Part shown: positions 33,902 to 44,039 of the stretch, one piece after another
How positions within the stretch are numbered: position 1 is the stretch's first letter
Layout: every line of letters begins with the position of its first letter
Source of the DNA: Apricaphanius iberus
Taxonomy: Eukaryota > Chordata > Actinopteri > Cyprinodontiformes > Aphaniidae
Reading direction: 5' to 3'
Length of the DNA: 64,000 nt
Assembly (NCBI GenBank): GCA_028564705.1
Contig: JAPXFQ010002722.1
Coordinates: forward strand, 434,001-498,000
Program-made: the position numbers and the translations under genes
The notes under the pieces: generated by a model
What the model was told of the DNA's origin: nothing
Seen by the model: only the letters and a program-made list of their open reading frames with translations
Database searches by the model: none

Positions 33902-34071
33902 TCCTGAGCAGGCTCGAGAAGAAGACCGACTTCCGAAGACTGCACCCCCACACAGAGTCTACAAGCCTACATCAGTGCATCCTTCCAGACACATCATATA
34001 TCTAACCTTTGTCAATAAATGAGCTAATCAAAACTAATCTAATCTCCGTAGGCGTGGTCCATGCTAATGAA
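33902..34071 (+). repeat. Ngaro split direct repeat B2 (3' end of element)
   Basis: Second copy of B1. Homology stops at 34071, taken as the right boundary of the element. Confidence 0.9.
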
Positions 34072-34680
34072 TAGTGTTTTCGCTCCATAGAAGCTGCACA
34101 TGGTCTGGCTTCATCCTTGTCTACAATACCCTTTCGTAAGGAGGCATCAACTGGGGTGAGACTGCCAGAAACTGTTTGTCTTCAATGTCCTGTTATGAAT
34201 TTTTGTTCTTTCTTTATTATAAACAGTACTATTACATCAGTTCTTTTTGTTCTTTCTTTGTTTTTGCTCCGTCTTCTGCAAACTCCAGATGGTCGTGGCA
34301 GATGGCCGCTCCTACAAAACCAGGTTCTGCAGGAAGTTTCTTTCTATTAAAGACAAGGTTTTCTTCTCCACTGTTGCTACATGCTTGCTCAGTATGAGAC
34401 ATTGCTGTGGTTGGAGTCTGAATCAACGGGGCACAATTGAAGTCAATTACTTGAGCCATTCTGCTGGGATTCCTTAAATAAAAAAACTGTTAAACTGATT
34501 GGAATATGTGTATGATTGAATTGGAATTATTTTTTCAAGTGGATTGATATGACATCTGTTGTGAATCTGTGCTATATGAGTAAACTGACTTGAATTTGAA
34601 TTGAAAAAGTCTCCTTTCAATTCAATGTATAATGTTGTTTTTTGAAAAGGTTTGGGTATTCATACTTTTATAGGCACTAT
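34072..34680 (+). repeat. Retroposon 3' portion (teleost LINE/SINE-type tail)
   Basis: From about 34280 the sequence follows a common fish retroposon 3' region: 'gatggccgctcctacaaaac', 'ggttctgcaggaagtttctt', 'gttgctacatgcttgctcag', 'attgctgtggttggagtctg', 'ctgctgggattccttaaata', and a tail with 'gtgctatatgagtaaactga' followed by repeated ttgaatt units to about 34617. A short string at about 34649-34676 (GGTATTCATACTTTTATAGG) looks like a Tc1-family terminus fragment. Confidence 0.6.
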
Positions 34681-35984
34681 TACATTATAAAATATATTAA
34701 ACGATATGTATTAAGTATGCATTAAGCATATGGACCAAGAACAATATAAGCTCTTTATATACATAAATTTGAATGGTTACACTCAGCAGTTCTTTGAGAC
34801 ACATCAAATACACATTTTCAGTTGTATTCTTTTTTTATGTTACCCAACAACAAAATGCAAACTGCAAATAGATTTTCCTTTTAAAACCAGTCTGAAATAT
34901 ACAATAAATACAAAATAACACCAAAATGTTTTTTCAATAAAACAAAAAATAAAAAAGTATCATAATATTTGCTTTTTAATTATTTTGTTTTTAATGAAGC
35001 ATGTACGTGAAGGACTTGACACCAATATCACGTAGAGTCAGTTGTAGAATGTTAAGCTAAAGGTCAATGAGAGGTTAATTTCTGACTAAATGGCTTCAGG
35101 AACATTCATCCTTATATCCACTTTTCATTTATGTCCTCACTTAATGAGTATGTCCCTGCAATTTAAAAGAATATGAATTATTATGAAACTATATCAATGG
35201 CCTCTTTGTATAAATAGGAGCCAATAACAACAACAGCATTACAAACAATAATTTGCCCTCTAGTCTGACAAAAGAACCAGCATGGAGGTGCCATTTGATG
35301 TGTCCCACGCTGGGCAACTAAGGCTCATAAAACAAAGTCTTTGTACCAATTGCTCAGAGTTCACATGAGGGGGACAGTATACACAGTTCATTACATTTTG
35401 TCAAAAGGTGCAATGAAATTTGTGTGGGACATTGTTTCTGTGCATGTCTCTCTCCATGGAATTTCTGATTGTCGATGTTGCTACAAGGTCTCCACTAATG
35501 AGTTTTGTCAAAGACAATTAAAGACTTGGTGAAATGGATAGAAAGGGGATGAAAAGATGGCTTTGTGTGCTCCGAGTAGATGATGCACTGCGACCCCCTG
35601 CGTCTATCTCTAACCTGAGTTTGACCTCTGCTCGGTGTCCAAAAATTCAGGCCTCACTCATATCATCAGCGACATGGTTGAGAAGCATGATACACTTCTG
35701 CTTCTTTTATGAGTGCATACGTGCCCTCAGTGTGATCCCAGTGTACCAGATATGGAGCATTGTACAAAGTGTTGTAGGTGCTGCCACTGAAAAACAACTT
35801 CCCAGGGCCTTGCTTCTTCTGTGGACCTTATTCCCTAGAGATTATGCCTGATTTCTGCTCATGTCTGACACTTGTGGGAATAAAGACTTTTGAATAATAT
35901 CAAAAATCATATGTTTCAGCTCCTATTAAAGATTGTTTGATCACTTTGACTTACTGAATGTTATCAAAGTAGGAAGCTTAAAGT
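34681..35984. other. Intergenic, no gene recognised
   Basis: AT-rich. A 105-residue open frame at 35534-35851 has no recognisable domain and no exon signals I trust. Not called. Confidence 0.45.
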
Positions 35985-36439
35985 TGCTATCCAAAACTTT
36001 TCCACATTTTGGCTTATTTTAACAAATTTCAATGTAATTTTAAAGGGAAGATAGTGAAGCACAAACCGATGCATGATAGGTAAGAAGTGGAACGAAACAG
36101 ATGCATAGTTTTCAAATTATATTTTCTAATAAAAAATATGTGTCATAGTATTCAGTACCCTGAGTCAATATTTCATGCAGTTATCAACACAATTATTTTG
36201 TGACATGTCTGTCATATTTGCACATCTAGAAAATGAAATTTATATTCTTGTGTAAAATAGCTCAAGATCAATCAATAATGATGGGAAGCATCTGTAAACC
36301 ATGCCAGACCTTGATTTGACTGGGCTATTCTAAAACCTCAATATTCTTTGATACAAACTATTTAATTTTAACTCTGGCTGAAAACTATATTTTATTGTAG
36401 CTCTGGCTATATGTTTAGGTTTGTTGTCCTGCTTAAAGA

Positions 36440-37647
36440 GGAACTTTTTTATTTTATTTTTCAACCTGGACCTTAATTATAGCATGCATTAGCATGCTAT
36501 AAATAGCGTCCAGATTACAACAGTCAGCCCCCACGACAGTTGTAATCTGAGCAGGGCTTTAAATCCGCTCTCTATGGTGGTAGAAGTTCAGACAAAACTT
36601 GCTTCTGCAAACATTAATATGGTTCACGCTTGTGTGTTTCCATTTTGCACAAACAAAATGACCAAGTGGATTAAAGCCTAGTTTATACTTCTCTGTCAGC
36701 AAGTTTGCACCCAGATGCAGACGTATTGATGGAGACATTTTTGGTTTATAGTTCTCCGCTGGTTTTTCAGTGTTGCTAAATAATTCCCCACCAGGACAGC
36801 AGGGGGTTCTGACTTTTATGGTGGGTTTACCTACCATTGCAGTGTTGTTTCTGGTTAAATAGAGTTTATTTTCCTTAGCTTGTGAACACATTTCCCTCTC
36901 AAGGAGCAATGGACAACAGAAAGTAACTTTTGATTAAGCTGTAAAGCTTTTTACTAGAAGTGCTGATGGAATGTTCTAAAACCAGATGTAAACAAACACA
37001 GTGGTCTGTTTAGTGGTTCTCTATACCTCCTTGTGTTCAACATCGGCAAAAGACAAAATTAGGTAAACTGCCATTTTACTATAAAGCAAGCTGTGCCCAA
37101 ACGCTGCACTGACTACTGATTACATCAACAATAGAGCACCGTTCTGGTAAAATGATCTCTGACTGATGTTGAGCTTACCAATCACAGGCATATGCTGTCC
37201 GTTGAAGGAGACAGGTAGTTAGAAAATTGGGCTCTACTCCGTCTGTTGTTGTGTAGGTGACGGCAAGCCCTTGTGTCAACAGATAATGCCGTTGCATCTA
37301 TTCATTTCAACATAGTCAGACAAGTATAAAATAGGTTTAAGACTGCTGTATAGAACAGAGTAAAAATTCTGCTCAAGACTACAACTGCCATGGGGCTAGG
37401 GGTGTGCAAAGCAGCTGGTATTTGTAGTCTTGTTTGTATTTGTTGAGAGGGGAAAAGTATTTGTACTGGAGCTAAATTCAAAATAGGCTTAATTTTTTAT
37501 TGTTTTTCCCGTGTTACACTTCTAATTTCATTATATTCAATTATCAATAACAGTAGCTATGAATAACAAAATATAATAATAAATTAACATAATGCATGCT
37601 ATGAATAATGTCCAGGTTGAAAAAAACAACAACAAAAAAACTTCCCC
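36440..37647. mobile_element. Non-autonomous inverted-repeat element inserted in the Tc1 relic
   Basis: The left end (GGAACTTTTTTATTTTATTT, then TTCAACCTGGACC and TATAGCATGCATTA) is mirrored at the right end by the reverse complement GGGAAGTTTTTTTGTTG, TTCAACCTGGACA and ATAGCATGCATTA, so the inverted repeats extend about 60 bp with gaps. Flanking octamers CTTAAAGA and CTTGAAAA agree at 6 of 8 positions, compatible with an aged 8-bp hAT-type duplication. It carries no transposase. An 11-bp perfect stem, CAGATTACAAC / GTTGTAATCTG (36511-36521 and 36539-36549), sits near its left end. Confidence 0.65.
36675..37336 (+). mobile_element. TTAA-flanked short inverted-repeat transposon, copy 1
   Basis: Flanked by TTAA on both sides (36671-36674 and 37337-37340). 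Ends are AGCCTAGTTTATACTTCTCT and, reverse-complemented, ACCTATTTTATACTTGTCTG. It lies inside the element at 36440-37647, which itself lies in the Tc1 relic. The whole body aligns by eye with an inverted copy at 62818-63322. TTAA duplications are typical of piggyBac- and Kolobok-type elements. No transposase is encoded. Confidence 0.7.
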
Positions 37648-38397
37648 TTGAAAAGGCAAATCTTTACTCCAGTCTGAAGTATTTCCCAGCTCAAGCTCTT
37701 TTTTCAGGATCACCTGTGTTTACCTTCACCTATCTTCTAATCAACCCTGAACAGCTTCCCCACCCCTGCAAATGAAAAAAAAAATCTCCACAGTGGGATG
37801 CTGCCACAAACATCATTCACCAAAGGGATAGTGGTGTTACTCTTCTGCTTCACATGGCATAGTAGGACAACTGCTTGAATTTTGGTCTTATTTCAACAGA
37901 ACACCTTCTTCAACATATTTGCTGAGCCCCCTGTATAGCTTGTGATAAACTGGAAATTGGACTTCTTTTGGCTGCTTTTAACAATGTATTTCCTAATACC
38001 AATATTCCCTAAAGGCCCGGTTTGTGAACTTCCAGACTAACAACCATGATGTTGAGAGATTCTCCCACAAAGCTATGGATCTCTGCACATCCTTTAGAGC
38101 TAACATACAGTAGCTCGACTGGTTAGTTATGTGATTTGTGCACTCAGATTTAGTAGATGGCAATGTCTTGGTTGGCCTACAATTTTGCCGTTATCTTCCT
38201 TTTATAGAAGATGGCTTGAACAGTAATTGTTTAATTAGAGTTGGAGAGAGCTGAATACATGTCCACATCCTAGATATTTTTTTGTAAAACAATGTAGGAA
38301 TTTTATAATTTTCCATAGAATCACTGTTAGGCACCATTTTGTGTTGGTCTATGATTTTGAAAAGTCAAAAGGGCATGAATATGTTGGAAAGCTACTG

Positions 38398-39166
38398 AAA
38401 ATAGCCGTTTTAAAATGTTTCTTTTATTTTTAAATTTTTTTAACTTCTAAATACATGTGCACGTACCACCACCAGAAGACATCTGGTACTATTCAGAGCA
38501 ACTCAAACAAAAAAATATGATACATTGAATACACTAAATTTACATGGAAGAAAACATGAACCGACTACATATTCCTAAAACAAAACCACTGAGAGAGTTG
38601 TTATTCCACTTATCTTTATCTTGTTTTTTGCTTTTTGACCTTAAGTCAGCATCACCAAGATCAGAATAATCTTCTGTGCCATTTAATGCCCTTTAATGAT
38701 CCCTAGAATCTCTATATTTAATCTCGGGCTCTCCTGTTTTTCTTCTCCTTCACGTCGGGCATCTGTTGGGTTTTGGTGTTTATTCTCTGCTTTGCTCTGA
38801 AATGGGGTAAGTCGTGCTATAGTTTAACCACATAGTGTAAAATTTGACATTATCTACATGTGTCTAAGGTTAGAGTGTATCATAGTTTTTCACAAATTCT
38901 TTTTTTTTTTGGTTCATCATTGTTTATTGAACGTGACATGGAATTTGTGGTGTGTAATTTTGTATTCCTCAGGTACGATTTAACATGGTAGACACCAGAT
39001 CACTTGATCTGATAGTTGCCTGAGGATGAACCTTTTTTCACATTGATTCCATCTCATTAGAGCAAATGTGAAATATTAGTTTTCTCTTAAGACTTTGGTC
39101 TGTTTGGTCTATTTCAATGGATTATGAATACATGTAAATTATGTTATTATTTTAGTATAATTTAGT
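38398..39166. other. Intergenic, no gene recognised
   Basis: AT-rich single-copy-looking DNA with no supported feature. Confidence 0.4.
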
Positions 39167-39861
39167 ATGGGGAGCCCAGGCCGAAAAAATAATAAATGGA
39201 AGTCAATGGAGCGATAAAAGTTATTTTTTTGTCTGCTTTGTTAATGTCCTGAATTATACATATGTTGTACCTCTGTTTAAATGATAACCAATGATGTACA
39301 TTCTGAATGTGCTTGTCAAGTGATTTGGAATTAATTTGTTTGTAAAAATTTGCAATTAAAATGCATACAAATCAGAAATCAGAAGTCGCATATATGACGC
39401 CACGTAGCTAACGCGAGTTAGCACTAGCTATAGCACGTAAAACACTCACCGAGACCTTGTAGAGCTTCTCCTCTATGCTGGCTCTCACTCCACGGACTGC
39501 TTTACCCACGACATAGCTGCCACTTTTCACATGGTCAGATTAGTAATGGTTTTATCTGTGTTTAATGTTCCTTTATTGTCATGGATGCTATGACCCTCAG
39601 TGTCCTTCTTTTTCTGCAGTTATAGGCCGCTAAACATTTTTACACAAAACCTAAATTAGCTTCTGCCGCCTGTCGAAAACCAGCATTTTCTTTGCAACGA
39701 AATTTGTCTTTAAAATGTACGGACATCATATGTTCGATCTGCGGCGCATTTCAAACGGGATCAGAGAATAACTTTTAGCGCTCCATTGACTCCCAATTAT
39801 TGTTTTTGCCAGTAGGGGACCCATGGACCTGAAGGAGAAGGGCGTAACTTAGGCTCCCCAT
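39167..39861. mobile_element. 695-bp non-autonomous DNA transposon with inverted ends
   Basis: Outer ends ATGGGGAGCC (39167-39176) and GGCTCCCCAT (39852-39861) are perfect inverted repeats. A second inner inverted pair is AGTCAATGGAGCGATAAAAG on the left against the reverse complement AGTCAATGGAGCGCTAAAAG on the right. TTTAG occurs at or next to both edges, but the exact duplication length is ambiguous. The interior holds GCTAACGCGAGTTAGC-type motifs and no transposase. Superfamily not assigned. Confidence 0.7.
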
Positions 39862-41759
39862 TTTAGGGTGGTTAAACTGTTCAAAATGATATTAACTTGA
39901 ATTAATTTATCTTAAATTCCTAACATAAAAATACACCAAAACAGAATCTATATATATTTGACTTGACAGTGTCAAATTACATCCCCGAAATCATCCTCAG
40001 TACTGTTACACCCCCAGAGTGCGTATTCAGCCCCCTCCTTTAAACCTTGAACACCTCTGACTGACTTTCAAACCACATATCAAACATCATTATTAAATTG
40101 GAAAATATTACAACCTTTGTGGGCTTACTATCCAGTAAGAATTAAGTTAGGTCATACTCCATATGGTGTAGGAACAGTGACCCACATCTCAAAAAGAACG
40201 AAATAAAATAAGACAGATGATCACATTGAAACATCTGATTACATCAAATTGAAAAATGCAAAGAATATTATTGAATGTGGCCTGAGCATCAATGAAGAAC
40301 ACATAAAATTTGGTATAATTGCCACAATGCTTTATGTGTAGATAATACACCTTGGCTAGATGATGTACACAATATATATATTTATTTATTTTCAGTGAAT
40401 CCCTACAACACTCTTTCTTCCCTAGAACGGAATAAACTCAAAGAAGACAATCTGGTAAATATTTTCCCACTGCCTAGCTTAAAACCACTTTTGTGAAGTC
40501 TTGGAGTTGGAGCTGATTAATTTTCACCACCTGTAAAAAAACACGTTCACAGCACTGGTATTGAGTAAATGTGTTTGGGTTGTTATTCTGGGGAATATTT
40601 AGAAAAATAAAAAATTCTTTGTGTTAGTTTAGTCATTTAGGCAATAAGAAAGAAAAAAAAACACTTGCCTAGAACTCACACAAACTCACTCTTGTCACAT
40701 CATATGACATGGTCACAAATGGCCTTCCACACAATGTCATGATGCATTCATTTACATGGAGTTGTGCAGGTGATAAACTGCAAAGCTAGTCATTTTAACA
40801 GTACTCAGAAACTGTGTTGGTGGCAGAACTATAAATGTTCCTCAATTTATACGTCAGATATCCCAAAATTCCACTAAGGATCTTACCTATTTAGACCAGC
40901 ATGTGCAACCAGCTCATTAATCTTGTATTTTCTGACCCATTCTTAGTTATATTCTCTCACAGATGTTTTGCACACTGACCAGCAATAGTACAATGTGCAT
41001 CATTTTCACTTGACACTAAAGTATTTCTCCCCCACGGTAATTCCAGTACAATCAAGCAGACTAACATCTTGGCAATGTAGCAGTGTGGCATTAACTGAAA
41101 ATGTCTCAGCTGGGTTATAGTTGGGTTCTACTTCTCTGTATGGAGCTCCAGTGACAAATAATACACTGGCTGTGAAAGTCAAATGGTTTATTTTTAACAG
41201 AGTCTGCACACCTGTCTGATGTCCACATCCCCTCAGCTTACTGCTACCCATGGCTCTCATATATCAAGCAGACACAAAGGCATTTCAAGCAACATTTCAA
41301 GCAACAGCATCCCCATGACTGTAGAATATATCACTACCAGTGCTGACATCAAAACCTATGCATATTGAGTTAAAATAGATTTTGAAAATAGAAAAAAGAT
41401 CTAAAAGTAAAATTATATTTTTGACAACCTACTGTATGGCTTATGAATACAAATTAAGCTTTTGACTTTGTTGCTTGAACCAAGTAAAAACCAGAAATAG
41501 GCTTTGTTTTTCACAAACGAACCAAAATAGCTCTCATTTATTTGTATGAATGCAGAAGTCATACATTCTGGTAGAATTACAGTAAAGGCTCAAAAAAGTA
41601 TTCAGTTGAAGCCTATTAACAGTGCAGGAAGGTAAACAGCTGCGGAATTGAACAATGAGATGGATAAGAAGTGAAAGCGAGGAGGTGACACAGAGACCAC
41701 ACATCTTCAAAGTTCTCTCTCTTAAACAGCGGTCATAAAAAAACACAGATCCCATTATT
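39862..41759. other. Intergenic, no gene recognised
   Basis: AT-rich. Small antisense frames at about 41006-41260 and 41534-41755 have no domain or exon evidence. Confidence 0.4.
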
Positions 41760-42065
41760 TATGGGTGGGATTTCTCTTTCTCGCTCTTACAGCATGCAGG
41801 CAAACAGCCCAAAACCCTCGAGCTGTGTCAAATGATGGAGCGTAATAATTACGCCCCTTTTATTGGCCATCTTATTCCAGCTATGACTGATGCAGCTCCC
41901 AGCCCTAAAGTGTTTCCATTTGCACTTTCATGTGGCAAAACCGAGCGGAGAAGAGAAGCCCCGGCTCGCCTGCCTTTGAAAGGTAGGCCTGACGAAATAT
42001 TTATGACCTGATGTGGAGTCACTTTTAATAGGGGACTCCTGACTTGCTTCAGAATAGTCTGGTTG
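41760..42065. promoter_or_regulatory. Candidate conserved non-coding block
   Basis: One of the least repeat-like stretches of the downstream desert. Features include GGAGCGTAATAATTACGCCC (palindromic homeodomain-type core, near 41838), CTTTTATTGGCCATC (CCAAT-type core) near 41858, and AGCTATGACTGATGCAGCTC near 41879. It ends 131 bp before a hAT-like insertion. Candidate irx6-cluster enhancer, inferred only. Confidence 0.35.
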
Positions 42066-42196
42066 TTGCAACATGCTTATCTCCTCTGTAATAAATAAAC
42101 CTTCAAAGAGCCTACTGTGTCAGCATGATGTGGTTGACTAAAAATATTAACTGACACTTTTCTTTAGAATCACTCATAATCAAGTAGCCCAAGGAG

Positions 42197-43347
42197 CAAG
42201 GTTATTATCGTGAACAAAAGGAATGAAATAACATAAAGAAGTGATTTTTTTTTTGTTAAATGAAATAAAATAAAAACAAGAATTTGAAAGAACTGAAACT
42301 GTAATGAGTATTGATCAAACTAAAATGAACAAAATTTACTGAAAAAATGTGTTTAGTTTTCGTTTCTGTGTATTATGCATTAGTATGAAGTCTAGAAATA
42401 TTGTTCTACATTGCTCCCTGCTCTACTGCGCTTTGTCACAAGAAACAGATGTGACAATGTCTTGTGCTGTTGGTTGCACAAGAAATAGTTGATTGATAAG
42501 AAAGGGAACGTTCTATAAAATTCTACCGACTCGCCCCCTCCTTTCAAAGCAAACAAAAGACAATTTTGGATTGCAAGCAATCAGAAGAAGTAATTGGAAC
42601 TATGATTCAACAGTCTGCAGCAAAAACCTCATAACCACAAGTGAGCTAAGAAACAAGCTAACATTGCAAAGCAACAATGCTACTGCAGGAAAAATGGAAA
42701 CAGCAGAGACTGGAACTGTGTAAACTGGTGTAATAGTTTCTGGTGGTTGGTGGTTTTCACTCGCTCTACTAGCATGGCGCAATAGTAAAGTCGTACGTGT
42801 AGCCGCAGTCAGCCTAGCCTCATGTCAGCAAAGGTGGAGAGAAAGTGTCATGAGTCCAATTTGGGATTACTTACTACTAGAATATGTGCAAAATGATCAA
42901 AAGCATCATAGTACTCATAGTGGCTTGGCTTTTGTTTTATGTTGCTAGTCAGTGTCAGTGTTTTTAGTGATCTGTAGCACATTCATTACTGGTTGGGCTT
43001 TCTAATGTAAAGGTTATTGTTATTACTCAACTTTGAACTTTATTCTGCCATATATCTTATACTTGCCTGATTTGTATGGTTATTCATCTGGCCCATGTCA
43101 ATACATTTAAAAAAAAACCGTAATATTTTCTGAGGTTTTCCTCTTTTTTTAGTCTTGCCACGGTACACAACTTGTTTAACGAAAAGACTAAAACTAAAAC
43201 TGAAACAAATAAAAACTAAACTAAAACTAACCTACACTACCCAACAAATGGTAAAAAATGATTAAAATGAAAATATAATTGAAAATATTGAGTCAAAACT
43301 AAATAAAAGCTCAAACTAATGAATATGTTAAAACTATTAAAACCTTG
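42197..43347 (+). mobile_element. hAT-like non-autonomous transposon with perfect 8-bp duplication and THAP relic
   Basis: The left end CAAGGTTATTATCGTGAAC and the reverse complement of the right end (CAAGGTTTTAATAGTTTTAA) are inverted repeats. They are flanked by a perfect CCAAGGAG on both sides (42189-42196 and 43348-43355). An 8-bp duplication is the hallmark of hAT insertion. Subterminal sequence is rich in ACTAAAACTAAAACT-type units, typical of a fish hAT group. No transposase catalytic domain is seen. A THAP-like frame lies at 42460-42723. Confidence 0.85.
42460..42723 (+). pseudogene. THAP-domain zinc-finger relic inside the hAT-like element
   Basis: One frame reads SCAVGCTRNS, then a TGA at 42490-42492, then continues GTFYKILPTRP ... 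AIRRSNWNYDSTVCSKNL. This follows the THAP pattern: Cys-x3-Cys start, F-x-x-(I/L)P motif, a W/NW motif, and a terminal Cys-x2-His region. Two defects are visible: the in-frame stop and replacement of the terminal zinc-binding His by Asn (CSKN). Only about 88 codons remain. THAP domains occur in transposases and in captured host genes, so this is most likely a fragment of an ancestral transposon-encoded protein. Confidence 0.6.
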
Positions 43348-43355
43348 CCAAGGAG

Positions 43356-43967
43356 GCAAGTGGAGATTCCTGTTTGAACACAGCAGAAAAAAATCAGTGA
43401 CTTCCCTCTACTGGTCAGAGGGTAAACTACATTAACGTGAATCACCAGCCGTTGTGTTTTTATGGCCAAAGGAGAAAAATCAAGACACCAAGAACCACTC
43501 AGTTAATAAGCGGACCCATAAAATTACTGTTGTTTTCTTTGTTCTGTTAAATCAAAACGACTGGAAGGGTTACATGAAGGCCAAATGTAACTATGTGAAC
43601 CCAAATTTCCTTTATAAATTCTAGGGAACATGAAATACTGTATGTGGCAGCAGACAAGTCCCATTTTTATAAAGCATCGCAGGCCTCCTATATCTTAGAG
43701 ATGTGATGGATGGCGAGGACACAAAGTGCAGTTCAGTGATAAAATAAATTTTTAGAAATTACTTCAAACTTTCTGCCATCATATCCAAGCCAGCCTAAAT
43801 CCCAATTGCATTTTTATTAGTTAACTTTCCCACTGTTCTCACCTTCTGAAATCCTGCAGCAGATTTCCTGGTTTCTAGTTTAAACCCAAAATTTACAACG
43901 GCAATTTGTTCGTTTCTATGCTTTAACAGTCTATAAGGTGGTGTGAAAGGCTGCGCATAATGAAAAC

Positions 43968-43970
<3 letters not shown>
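43356..43970. other. Intergenic, no gene recognised
   Basis: No supported gene or element. Confidence 0.4.

Positions 43971-44039
<69 letters not shown>
43971..44039. repeat. (TA)n(T)n compound microsatellite
   Basis: About 20 TA units (43971-44011) run straight into a T homopolymer of about 28 (44012-44039). Confidence 0.95.

Larger units (their letters stand above)
29436..34071 (+). mobile_element. Ngaro/DIRS-type YR retrotransposon with split direct repeats, RT-deleted
   Basis: The termini are not LTRs. They form the split-direct-repeat layout of Ngaro elements: A1 (29436-29625), internal coding region, B1 (32893-33062) abutting A2 (33063-33253), then B2 (33902-34071). A1 and A2 are nearly identical over 190 bp, as are B1 and B2 over 170 bp. 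Between them lie gag-like frames with CCHC-type fingers, an RNase H remnant and a tyrosine recombinase remnant. The reverse transcriptase core is missing, so the copy is not autonomous. A CT-rich minisatellite fills the space between A2 and B2. Confidence 0.9.
35985..38397 (-). mobile_element. Decayed Tc1/mariner copy interrupted by a nested insertion
   Basis: The left arm (35985-36439) shows 'aaacttttccacattttggc', 'gaagtggaacgaaa' and 'ggtttgttgtcctgc'. The right arm (37648-38397) resumes with 'ggcaaatctttactccagtc', 'ctccacagtgggatgctgcc', 'tttcaacagaacaccttctt', 'gagattctcccacaaagcta', 'ttggatctctgcac'-type motifs and 'cattttgtgttggtctatg', ending near 'ggaaagctactgaa'. Read through, the two arms make one old antisense Tc1 relic of the 3770/16150 family, split by the 1.2-kb element at 36440-37647. 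Confidence 0.7.

Noticed and set aside
35534..35851. 105-residue open frame as a gene
   Set aside because: No recognisable motif and no supporting promoter or splice signals.
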